Part shown: positions 1-7,585 of the stretch, piece after piece
Layout: every line of letters starts with the position of its first letter
Position numbering within the stretch: the stretch's first letter is position 1
Translations under genes and position numbers: made by a program
Notes under the pieces: model-generated
What the model was told of the DNA's origin: nothing
Database searches by the model: none
Seen by the model: the letters and a program-made list of their open reading frames with translations, nothing else
Assembly (NCBI GenBank): GCA_026391755.1
Contig: JAPLDN010000221.1
Span: forward strand, 1-14,166
Origin: Bacteroidota bacterium
GTDB taxonomy: Bacteria > Bacteroidota > Bacteroidia > Bacteroidales > FEN-979
Direction of reading: 5' to 3'
DNA length: 14,166 nucleotides

Positions 1-1725
1 AGCCAGAATTACCTCTTTGATGACTACTGGCCGGGTTCAACCGAAACCTGTATCTGGAAAAATGTAATCGGATTCCTTACAGAAGCTGCCAGCGTGCATA
101 TTGCAAGCCCTATCTATTGTGAAGAGAACGAACTGGAAACAGGGGGCAAGGGACTTTCGGAATACAAGAAAAGCATTAATTTTCCTGAACCCTGGAAGGG
201 TGGCTGGTGGAGGCTTGGCGATATCGTCAACCTGGAAACGTCGTCTACCTATTCCATACTGAAAACCGCGGCTGCAAACAGGACGGCAATACTGCAGTTC
301 CGCAATTTAATGTGCAGGAACGAAGTTAAAAAAGGCATGACGGGGGCTCCGTATTACTATATTATGCCTGCTTCCCAGCACGACCGGAGCGAACTTGTGG
401 CCCTTGTAAACCTGCTCATGGAGCACGGAATATCAACATACCTGTTGCAGGATGACATTCTTATCAATGGCCGGGCTGTCGCAAAAGGAAGCATCGTGGT
501 CCCGCTTGCACAACCTTTCCGTTCCCTCATAAAGGAGATCCTGGAAAAGCAGAAATATCCCGTGCGTCATTATACCCCCGAGGGGGAAGTTATGAAGCCC
601 TACGATATTGCCAGCTGGTCCCTGCCTCTTCACCGGGGAGTAAGTTGTTTTGAAGTTGATTCCCTTATCCCGGATCTCGCATCCCGTATGAAGCTTATTA
701 ATGAACCTTTCAGGCTGAGCAGCCCTATGCCGGAGAACTATGTTGCTGCATGCTTCCCTGCCGGCAACAATGAAAGCTATAAAGCGGTCTTCATGGCCAG
801 GTCCAAAGGTCTCGAAGTGACCCGCAATGCCAGGGGCGACTTTTTCATCAAACGCGACGGGGGAAAAACGCCAAAACTCGACAGCCTGGTAACCCTGATG
901 GGGGTTTCTCCCCAATTCCTTGCCGCCGGTTCGGAGATCCCATCAAAACAAGTAAAAATCGCAAGGATAGCCCTTGTGGAAACCTTCATGCATGATATGG
1001 ATGCCGGGTGGACAAGGTATATCTTTGATAATTATGCCGTGCCTTATAAGATCATCAACCCCGGTGATTTTGAAAAAACCGATTTCATCAAAAATTTCGA
1101 CCTTGTGATATTCCCCGATAATGAGAAATCCATTCTTATGGAAGGGAAAAATGAATCCGACGGACAAACTTATCCTACCTCCTACCCTCCTGAATTCACA
1201 AAAGGCATCGGGAAAAAAGGAATGGCAAAGCTTACCGACTTCTTAAACCAGGGTGGAAGGATTCTTTCATGGGGTGGTTCAACCGAGCTTTTTACGGGGC
1301 TTCTCAGTGTAAAGGCAGGGGACACCAGCAGGGAATTCCGCCTGCCGGTAAAGGATATTTCCAAACGCCTCGCAAAAGAAGGCCTGTTCTGTCCGGGCTC
1401 TTTTGTCAGTATGGACCTGGTGGCCGACAATCCTATTACCACGGGCATGCCTTCTTCGACCGGCATTTTCTTCCGCGGTGAACCTGTATTTGCAACATCC
1501 ATTCCCGCTTTCGACATGGACCGCAGGGTGATCGGGAAATTCCCCGAAGACAATATTCTTTTAAGCGGATATTGCGAAAAGCCTGAAAAGCTCTCCGGCA
1601 AATCGGTGATGGTATGGTTAAAAAAAGGGAAGGGCGAATTAGTGCTTTACGGGTTTGGGCCCCAGTTCAGGGCTTCGACCCAGGCTACCTACAAATTATT
1701 GTTCAACCCGCTTCTCTTGCCCTGA
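1..1725 (+). CDS. M14-family zinc carboxypeptidase, C-terminal part (5' end outside window)
   Basis: The reading frame is open from base 1, so about 574 C-terminal residues are visible. The apparent GTG start at base 94 is an artefact of the window edge. Residues 25-31 read FLTEAAS, matching the segment of peptidase family M14 that carries the catalytic glutamate (here Glu28). The preceding DYWPGSTET stretch and the following PYYYIMPASQHD segment are typical of large Bacteroidota M14 proteins. The zinc-binding HxxE...H part must lie upstream and cannot be checked. The C-terminal half (about residues 318-440) resembles the glutamine-amidotransferase-like fold appended to these peptidases: an RIALVE strand, then DLVIFPD, then a glycine-rich GGRILSWGGS turn. 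That turn has no cysteine where a class I amidotransferase nucleophile would sit, so the domain is probably non-catalytic. Likely a secreted or periplasmic peptidase, but the signal peptide would be outside the window. The gene converges with the methyltransferase gene, 14 bases away. Confidence 0.82.
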   Translation, partial: SQNYLFDDYWPGSTETCIWKNVIGFLTEAASVHIASPIYCEENELETGGKGLSEYKKSINFPEPWKGGWWRLGDIVNLETSSTYSILKTAAANRTAILQFRNLMCRNEVKKGMTGAPYYYIMPASQHDRSELVALVNLLMEHGISTYLLQDDILINGRAVAKGSIVVPLAQPFRSLIKEILEKQKYPVRHYTPEGEVMKPYDIASWSLPLHRGVSCFEVDSLIPDLASRMKLINEPFRLSSPMPENYVAACFPAGNNESYKAVFMARSKGLEVTRNARGDFFIKRDGGKTPKLDSLVTLMGVSPQFLAAGSEIPSKQVKIARIALVETFMHDMDAGWTRYIFDNYAVPYKIINPGDFEKTDFIKNFDLVIFPDNEKSILMEGKNESDGQTYPTSYPPEFTKGIGKKGMAKLTDFLNQGGRILSWGGSTELFTGLLSVKAGDTSREFRLPVKDISKRLAKEGLFCPGSFVSMDLVADNPITTGMPSSTGIFFRGEPVFATSIPAFDMDRRVIGKFPEDNILLSGYCEKPEKLSGKSVMVWLKKGKGELVLYGFGPQFRASTQATYKLLFNPLLLP

Positions 1726-1739
1726 GTTGTAAAGCAAAT

Positions 1740-2648
1740 TTAATTTGTCAGCCTTAGCATTGTTCCCAGGGGTAGCCTTCTTGAATTCCTGTCAGGGAAA
1801 AAGAGTTCGGCTGTTTCGGTATTGATGCCTGATTCAAAGTGCGTTCTAATCAGGTTCTCGGCTATCAGGGCCGAAAAACCCATGGAATACAGGCTGAAAA
1901 TCATAAAACTGCCCGAAGGCTTAAGGATATCCCTGCAATACGATATCATTTCGTCAATACTGTCCTGCAACATCCATTTTTCGCCTTCCGGTCCCCGTCC
2001 GTATGCAGGCGGGTCCAGGATTATCCCATTGTATTTATTCCCGCGTTTGGCTTCCCTGCGGATGAATTTCAGCGCATCTTCCAATACCCAGCGGATACCT
2101 TCAAGTTTCGAAAGTTCCATGATCTCTTTTGCCCATGTCAAAGCAGGCTTTGAGGAATCGACATGGACCACGTCGGCCCCTGCCGCTTTGGCAGCAAGCG
2201 AGGCGCCGCCGGTATAGGCAAAGAGATTAAGGACCCTGAAATCCTGCCTCCCGGCCTGGTTGGAAATGAAATCATAAATAAATTCCCAGTTCACCGCCTG
2301 CTCGGGGAAAACACCTATATGCCCGAAAGAAGTGAGGCCAAGGCGGATCCTGAGATTCATGTCATTGTAATTAAACCCTATCATCCATTGGTCGGGGATC
2401 TTTTTATATTTGATCCACTCCCCTTTTTCAGAGCTCTCCGTTTTTGCCTGATCCATTCCTTTCTGCCTGCTGTACCTGGCATGAGAGATCTTCTCCCATT
2501 CGCTTTCGGACAGGGCCTTTTTCCATACCGCCTGGGGTTCCGGACGGGCCAATACGAACTGCCCGAACCTCTCCAGCTTTTCAAGTCCGCCTGTATCGAT
2601 CAGTTCGTAATCCTTCCAGGAATTTGGCGAGAGAAATTCCATGATCAT
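1740..2648 (-). CDS. Class I SAM-dependent methyltransferase (RlmI/RlmK-like, putative rRNA methyltransferase)
   Basis: A 302-residue protein with a Rossmann methyltransferase core. Motif I is VLNLFAYTGG (residues 139-148), an acidic residue ends the next strand (Asp164 in VHVDSS), EDAL at 190-193 fits the adenine-binding acidic loop, and motif IV is DPPAYGRG (212-219). The segment GHIGVFPEQ (109-117) before motif I corresponds to the G-x-F-x-D/E-Q region of the RlmI/RlmK type, in which a 23S rRNA cytosine or guanine is methylated. There is no recognisable N-terminal PUA domain. The family assignment is firm; the RNA target is inference. The first ATG (2648) overlaps the stop of the upstream yqeY-like gene in an ATGA arrangement, implying translational coupling. 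A second in-frame ATG lies two codons later (2642). No terminator hairpin is visible in the 14 bases before the convergent peptidase gene. Confidence 0.85.
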   Translation of the reverse strand: MIMEFLSPNSWKDYELIDTGGLEKLERFGQFVLARPEPQAVWKKALSESEWEKISHARYSRQKGMDQAKTESSEKGEWIKYKKIPDQWMIGFNYNDMNLRIRLGLTSFGHIGVFPEQAVNWEFIYDFISNQAGRQDFRVLNLFAYTGGASLAAKAAGADVVHVDSSKPALTWAKEIMELSKLEGIRWVLEDALKFIRREAKRGNKYNGIILDPPAYGRGPEGEKWMLQDSIDEMISYCRDILKPSGSFMIFSLYSMGFSALIAENLIRTHFESGINTETAELFFPDRNSRRLPLGTMLRLTN

Positions 2649-3097
2649 CCGCCCAGAAGGCGTTTTACGATCTCAGAGATCATCTTATTATCGGCCCTTC
2701 CTGCGAATTCCTTGCCGGCCAATCCCATCACCTTTCCCATGTCCTTCATCGAAGCGGCCCCGGTCTGGGTAATGATCTGCCTGATCTTTCCTTCAACTTC
2801 TTCCTGGCTGAGTTGCTTTGGCAGGTAAGCTTCAATAATTGAGGCTTCGAAAACTTCCTTTTTTGCAAGGTCTTCCCGTTTCCCTAATGTATATACCTCT
2901 GCCGATTCCTTCCTTTGCTTTACGAGTTTCTGCAGTATCCTTAGTTCGGCTGCCTCATCCATGGCCCCTGTGCCACTTTCTTTGGATTTTTCAAGCAGAA
3001 TGGCTGCCTTGATGGCGCGGATGGCTTCCAGCTTTTCCTGTTCCCTGGCAAGCATTGCTGCCTTGATGTCGTTGTTGATTTTTTCTTCCAGGTTCAT
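2645..3097 (-). CDS. yqeY: GatB/YqeY domain-containing protein
   Basis: About 150 residues, the usual length for stand-alone YqeY proteins, which share a helical domain with the tail of the GatB subunit of the tRNA-dependent amidotransferase. Recognisable segments are the N-terminal helix LEEKINNDIKAAMLAREQ, the LRILQKLVKQRKESAE helix, the IIEAYLPKQLS segment, and the C-terminal DMGKVMGLAGKEFAGRADNK stretch. The family is thought to help or mimic tRNA-dependent amidation, but the stand-alone protein has no settled role. I start it at the ATG (3097); a TTG two codons upstream (3103) is in frame but less likely. No clear Shine-Dalgarno is present. The stop codon overlaps the start of the methyltransferase gene, so the two form an operon. 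The terminator of the preceding gene ends about 12 bases upstream of this start, so the promoter must lie inside or beyond that hairpin. Confidence 0.88.
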   Translation of the reverse strand: MNLEEKINNDIKAAMLAREQEKLEAIRAIKAAILLEKSKESGTGAMDEAAELRILQKLVKQRKESAEVYTLGKREDLAKKEVFEASIIEAYLPKQLSQEEVEGKIRQIITQTGAASMKDMGKVMGLAGKEFAGRADNKMISEIVKRLLGG

Positions 3098-3108
3098 AAT
3101 CAATACTT

Positions 3109-3144
3109 AAAAAAGCAGCCGGATCAGGAATATGATCCGGCTGC
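3109..3144 (-). terminator. Intrinsic terminator of the large secreted-protein gene
   Basis: A perfect 12-base-pair stem (arms 3115-3126 and 3133-3144, GCAGCCGGATCA with its exact complement) has a 6-base loop. On the minus strand it is followed by six T residues (3109-3114). It begins 21 bases past the stop codon at 3166, as expected for a Rho-independent terminator of that minus-strand gene. On the plus strand the following bases are A-rich, so it acts in one direction only. It also separates the large gene from the yqeY-methyltransferase pair. Confidence 0.85.
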
Positions 3145-3165
3145 AAAATTTAAAACAATCTGTTA

Positions 3166-6100
3166 TTAGTGTTTCAAAATGAGCTTCTGGGTCACATCCA
3201 TATCCTCATTGGAAACTTTTATAATGTAAGATCCTTCAGGAGAATTGGAAAGATCAAACTTCATCTCCGGTTTATCCCAGCAAACCCTGTACAGAATGAT
3301 TTTTCCGTTCATATCCATAATGGTAACATTCAGGGATGTGAATTTCAAATCACCAACATCAAGCCTGAATGAGCCCTTCGAAGGATTCGGGATGATGCGT
3401 ATGGTTTGCGAGCTATGTTCCTGCACTGCAACAGTCGATTGAGCCTGTGTCACAGTAACCACCTGAGGTGAAAGGCCGGCGACGGTGACGGTGACCCTGG
3501 CTACTCTTGAAACATGATAAGGGTTCTCAAGATATGTAGCGTTGATAGTCCCGTTCCCTGTACCTCCAGATGTCACGGTAAGCCATGCAGAGTCGCTTAC
3601 GGCTGTCCATGAGGAATTTGAAGTAACAGTGAACGTAGTAGCACCTGCCGGATAAGTTACATTCCGGTTCGAAGGAGCAACCGCTAAAGTCGGGGAAAGT
3701 CCAGCCTGAGTTACTGTCACGACAACTGCCGCCAATCCGGGAACAGTCACTGTAATATTTGCAAGCCTGCCACTGATGTTAGTGTTTTCAGCATAGGTTG
3801 CGATGATTGTTCCGTTTCCTGAACCTCCGGAAGTTACAGTACACCAGGTCTGATCTGAAACAGCTGACCAGTTGCCATTGGAAGTAACACTGAAGGTTGT
3901 ATTCCCGGCAGGGGAAGCAGGCACATTCTGATTAGCCGGATATACCGAGATTGAAAGCGGAGCCGGATCCTGTGTAAGGGTTACGGCTACCGATGGAAGG
4001 CCGGTGGATGTTGCAGTGATGGTGGCCGTTCTGACAACGGGATCAGGATTCACTGTATATGCTGCTGAAAGGGTTCCGTTCCCCGTACCTGAAGGAGTAA
4101 CAGTACACCAGCTGGCATTGCTGGTGGCAGCCCATGAAGTATTACATGTTACTGTATAATCGATAGAACTTGCAGGCGAATAGGCAACATATTGGGCTGG
4201 CGGGGTTACCGTGAGCGAACCTGTGCCGGCAGCCTGGGTAACAGTCACAGTGATAGGAGTCAGAGATGCAACCGTCACAGTGATATTAGCAACCCTGGCG
4301 CTTGTCGTAGGATTGAACGCATAATTTGCCGTAATTGTTCCGTTGCCGGTGCCCGAAGGTGTAACGGTACACCACGACTGATTCGAAATAACAGTCCAGT
4401 CGGTATTGGAAGTTACAGTAAAACTAGTTGCGCCTGCGGGAGTTGCCGGTACATTCTGATTTGCAGGAGTCACACTGAGAGTGGCTGCAATTCCAGTCTG
4501 GGTAACGGTAACAGTAGCAGTTGGAGCCGATGTTCCGGTCACGGTGATTGTGGCAACCCTTTGTCCGACTCCGGCAAATGCCGTATAATTGGCTGTGATT
4601 GTGCCGTTACCTGTACCCGAAGGTGTAACGGTGCACCAGCTCTGGTTACTGGAGGCATTCCAGGTTGTATTGGAGGTTACGGTAAATGCAGTGGAACCTG
4701 AAGCTGAACTGACATTCTGATTAGGCGGTGTTACCGTAAGTGTATTTGCAGTACTGCCAGTTACGGATATATTATCAATGCCCCACCACCATCCGTAAGA
4801 ACCTGTATAATTCCATCTGAACTGAACCTGGGCCTGTCCTGCAGCTCCCGCAATAACCTGGCTGAAAGCTGTGGGGTTGGAACTTAATGATGCAGTGTAG
4901 GTCGCAATGGTCGACCAGGTTGATCCTCCGTTGATGCTGTAAGAAAGAGTCCCTGTTTCAGCGGTATATTCCTTGAAATAGTGACTGAATGCGAGGGTGA
5001 TATTGGTTAAGCCTGTACAGTTAATAACAGGAGAAATGAGATCTGCGTTCTGGCTGTTTCCGGAGGCATAACCATCGCTGTTCAGGTAAGCAAAATTCCC
5101 CGTTAAGTTTGGCGAATCTGTTCCCGTAAATGTTCCAAATTGCCAGATCTGGCCATTCCCCTGGTGATCAACCTGTGACCAGCAGGTGGGCATGGTTGTT
5201 CCGTTGAAATTCTCAGTGAATGGTAGTGAATAAATTCCGCAAAGAGTGCTAAACGTCAGATCGTCACCGTAAACGGTTCCGTTACTGTTTGTTGCATAAG
5301 CCCTCACATGATACAGTGTGCTGGAGGTCAGAGGTGTGATGGAACTGGTAAATGTTCCAAGACCTGCACCGTCTGTTGTATGGCTGCCTGAGATGGTTGG
5401 GTTGGCTGTTGTACTCCAGCAAACTCCCCTTGCCGTTACACTTACCCCTCCGTCGGAAACAACATTGCCTCCGCCTGTGGCTGAAGTGAGCGTAATGGAA
5501 GACGGAGTTGTAGTGGTAACAACTGCGGCGCCGGTGGCAAACGACATATCGTTGCCGTTGGTGACTCCTTCACTGTTTGTCCCTACAAGGCGGAAATGAT
5601 ATGTTATTCCTCCGCTAAGGCCCGAAATAGGTGCACTTACGGGTACCGCACTGCTCCCTGAACCTGCAGCTGTTTCGGTTGTAGTATTGCCATAAGAAAC
5701 TGACGTTCCCCATTCGAAATGATAGGTAGAAGCCAGTCCGTTGGGGTTTATTGTACCGGTTAAAGTTGCAGAAGATGAGGTAACTGAAGTCGCTGCTGTG
5801 GTGATAACCGCGGGGTTATTGCTGAATTTAAAGGAGGTGATACGGGTATGCCAAGGCCAGCTGGTGGTCCATGTCACATAATATTCGTTGGTATACCAGA
5901 AGGTAATATCATCAGAAGGATCAACCGACATCATGGAATAATCACCCCAGCGACCAACTGAGGCATATTGTTGAGATGCAGTGCCTACCATCGCTGTTTG
6001 TTCTGCAATAGTCATTAGGCCAAGTCCATCGGCAGCACGACGTCCGGTATAACGGATTGAGGGGTATGTAACGGTGGCATCAGAAACTGAATATCCTATG

Positions 6101-7440
6101 GCTATATCACCCTGGGCGTTCATGGCGGCGCTACCCATAAAGCGGCAGGAGCCATCAGCAGGAGCATAAGTCCCCTGCTGGTAAATAGTCCATGCGCCGC
6201 TGCCCGTTTTTCTTAATTCATACCACCTGATCCCGGCCTGGCCGGAACCAACATTCACCGTATGGCAGGTCACCATGGTCTGGTAAGAACCAAAATTCCT
6301 GTATTGTAAACGGAACATCAAACGGTCAGACATGGATTCCAGCATTAATGTTGTTCCCGGCTGGGGAATGCAACGTCCACGGCTTGCCGAACAGAAATAC
6401 GAGCTGAACGCAGTCGGGGTCATGCTTGAAGTTTCAGTAATGGTGGAATTGGCAGGGGTGGTCCAGTCAGTGGTAAAAGACCATACCTTTAAAGACGATC
6501 CGGTGAAAAATGTAAAATAGTTAGGTTCAAGGGTAAGAGGGGCTGTAGGTCCGTCCCAGTCGGAAGGAAGCATAACACTACCGGCAGATGAACAATTTTT
6601 ATAAATAAAGCCGGCCGTAGGGTCCCCTGTCAGCATCTTGCTGCGCTGCCATACGCAGGCTGCAGGACCGCTGGCCCCTGTAAACTGGTTGACCGACATA
6701 TAATAACCATCCCACCATACCCCGAATTTGGGATAATCGGGCATAATGGTATTAAAATTATAAACGTACCTGAACCAGGTACCTGCAGGATCATTTGTTG
6801 TTGAAATGGCAACGAGAACAGCCTGCTGGCTGGAAGACGGCAATGCAAACTGCGAAATCATCCAGCGGTCGGCCTGCTGGTCATACAAAACAATAGGATC
6901 CCCGTCATTTCTTCCTTGCCAGGGTGAGCCTATTCCGTTCCAGATCACACTTAAATGTGCCGGCCCAAATAAGGGGGTGGGTGAACCTGTTTTTGGATAA
7001 ACAGCCCAATTAGAATTGACGACTTGCAGATATTGGTTCAGGCCAACATCTCCCTGAGTGTCGGGAGGCATTACACCGTCAATGTTTCCTATCCCTTCAA
7101 TATTCACAATAGGCCCGCTGGTCAATGGCCTGTAGGTGGCATCCTGTTTCTGCCGTGCTGCGTCTTCCCTGAAATTAAAGGGAACAGTCCCTTCCATGTT
7201 ACTCACATAGTTCGGAACTTCATGATTTTCTTTTTCCTTCCTGTCTTTACTTGGTTTTAAATCTTTCAAATCCCTCATGGGAGGAGAAATGTCAAAGTAA
7301 AGTGGAGTTGAATAATAGGTCTCGATCCCGTCGGGACACTGTATCCGTTTTGTATTACTGCCCATGTTCTGACTGTATGCTGTACCAGCTATACTAGCCA
7401 TCAGAATCAGGGCCACAAAGAATAAAAACTTCTTCATCAT
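3166..7440 (-). CDS. Large secreted multidomain protein: propeller-like region, two FN3-like domains, MAM-like domain, five BACON-like repeats, type IX secretion signal
   Basis: I place the start at the ATG pair 7440/7437, giving about 1424 residues that begin MMKKFLFFVALILMA, a clear signal peptide ending near residue 24. A longer frame to 7605 would overlap the upstream gene and cover a good promoter, so I reject it. Domains in order: an Asp/Trp/Tyr-rich region of probable beta-propeller type (about 110-535, containing PPDTQGDVG); two fibronectin-III-like domains (about 540-735, each with a conserved YHFRLV or YHVRAYA strand); a MAM/jelly-roll-like domain (about 735-893, starting LPFTENFNG); five BACON-like repeats of about 87 residues (897-1333), most carrying WCTVTPSGTGNGT and ending VTVTQ; and a C-terminal domain (about 1340-1424) with PNPSKGSF and GSYIIKV, the type IX (Por) sorting signal. 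Expected to be exported and attached to or released from the cell surface. The ligand is unknown. BACON domains are associated with carbohydrate or mucin binding, which is inference here. No catalytic motif recognised. Confidence 0.88.
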   Translation of the reverse strand: MMKKFLFFVALILMASIAGTAYSQNMGSNTKRIQCPDGIETYYSTPLYFDISPPMRDLKDLKPSKDRKEKENHEVPNYVSNMEGTVPFNFREDAARQKQDATYRPLTSGPIVNIEGIGNIDGVMPPDTQGDVGLNQYLQVVNSNWAVYPKTGSPTPLFGPAHLSVIWNGIGSPWQGRNDGDPIVLYDQQADRWMISQFALPSSSQQAVLVAISTTNDPAGTWFRYVYNFNTIMPDYPKFGVWWDGYYMSVNQFTGASGPAACVWQRSKMLTGDPTAGFIYKNCSSAGSVMLPSDWDGPTAPLTLEPNYFTFFTGSSLKVWSFTTDWTTPANSTITETSSMTPTAFSSYFCSASRGRCIPQPGTTLMLESMSDRLMFRLQYRNFGSYQTMVTCHTVNVGSGQAGIRWYELRKTGSGAWTIYQQGTYAPADGSCRFMGSAAMNAQGDIAIGYSVSDATVTYPSIRYTGRRAADGLGLMTIAEQTAMVGTASQQYASVGRWGDYSMMSVDPSDDITFWYTNEYYVTWTTSWPWHTRITSFKFSNNPAVITTAATSVTSSSATLTGTINPNGLASTYHFEWGTSVSYGNTTTETAAGSGSSAVPVSAPISGLSGGITYHFRLVGTNSEGVTNGNDMSFATGAAVVTTTTPSSITLTSATGGGNVVSDGGVSVTARGVCWSTTANPTISGSHTTDGAGLGTFTSSITPLTSSTLYHVRAYATNSNGTVYGDDLTFSTLCGIYSLPFTENFNGTTMPTCWSQVDHQGNGQIWQFGTFTGTDSPNLTGNFAYLNSDGYASGNSQNADLISPVINCTGLTNITLAFSHYFKEYTAETGTLSYSINGGSTWSTIATYTASLSSNPTAFSQVIAGAAGQAQVQFRWNYTGSYGWWWGIDNISVTGSTANTLTVTPPNQNVSSASGSTAFTVTSNTTWNASSNQSWCTVTPSGTGNGTITANYTAFAGVGQRVATITVTGTSAPTATVTVTQTGIAATLSVTPANQNVPATPAGATSFTVTSNTDWTVISNQSWCTVTPSGTGNGTITANYAFNPTTSARVANITVTVASLTPITVTVTQAAGTGSLTVTPPAQYVAYSPASSIDYTVTCNTSWAATSNASWCTVTPSGTGNGTLSAAYTVNPDPVVRTATITATSTGLPSVAVTLTQDPAPLSISVYPANQNVPASPAGNTTFSVTSNGNWSAVSDQTWCTVTSGGSGNGTIIATYAENTNISGRLANITVTVPGLAAVVVTVTQAGLSPTLAVAPSNRNVTYPAGATTFTVTSNSSWTAVSDSAWLTVTSGGTGNGTINATYLENPYHVSRVARVTVTVAGLSPQVVTVTQAQSTVAVQEHSSQTIRIIPNPSKGSFRLDVGDLKFTSLNVTIMDMNGKIILYRVCWDKPEMKFDLSNSPEGSYIIKVSNEDMDVTQKLILKH
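3439..4748 (-). repeat. Five tandem BACON-like coding repeats
   Basis: Five consecutive in-frame units of about 260-270 bases lie inside the large secreted-protein gene, starting (minus strand) near 4748, 4491, 4222, 3963 and 3699. The best-conserved block encodes WCTVTPSGTGNGT in units 1-3. Unit 4 changes it to WCTVTSGGSGNGT and unit 5 to WLTVTSGGTGNGT, losing the cysteine. Each unit opens with a strand of the type LxVxPxxQNV and closes with VTVTQ. Units 1-3 are most alike at DNA level around the conserved block, which suggests internal duplication. Confidence 0.85.
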
Positions 7441-7488
7441 CGCTGAATTTTGGTAAATAATTTGGTTTTGGAACTTCTCATCAAGGCA

Positions 7489-7518
7489 CAAATATACAAA
7501 AATATTTAGGTGACACAA
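7489..7518 (-). promoter_or_regulatory. Bacteroidota-type promoter for the large secreted-protein gene
   Basis: On the minus strand TATATTTG (7489-7496) matches the -7 consensus TAnnTTTG exactly. It lies 19 bases downstream of a TTG (7516-7518), the -33 element, within the spacing known for Bacteroides and Flavobacterium promoters. Transcription would begin near 7482, leaving a leader of about 40 bases before the ATG at 7440. The site supports the shorter start of the gene. Confidence 0.6.
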
Positions 7519-7585
7519 CAAGTTTACTATTGCGGCCCTGCAAATTCTCAGATAAAGTCGAAAGAAAGAGTAAATTGTTATGTTT

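Noticed and set aside
1726..1739. Terminator between the convergent peptidase and methyltransferase genes
   Set aside because: Only 14 bases with no inverted repeat; nothing supports a terminator call.
2163..2828. Plus-strand open frame of 221 codons across the methyltransferase and yqeY genes
   Set aside because: It is antisense to two well-supported genes, spans their junction, and shows no recognisable domain.
4192..4701. Long plus-strand open frame (169 codons) opposite the BACON-like repeats
   Set aside because: It lies antisense to clearly coding repeats, its translation is Cys/Arg/Ser-rich with no domain, and its length follows from the repeat composition.
3439..4748. Regular spaced repeats considered as a CRISPR array
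   Set aside because: The units are about 260-270 bases, diverged, in frame within one large gene, and encode protein domains.
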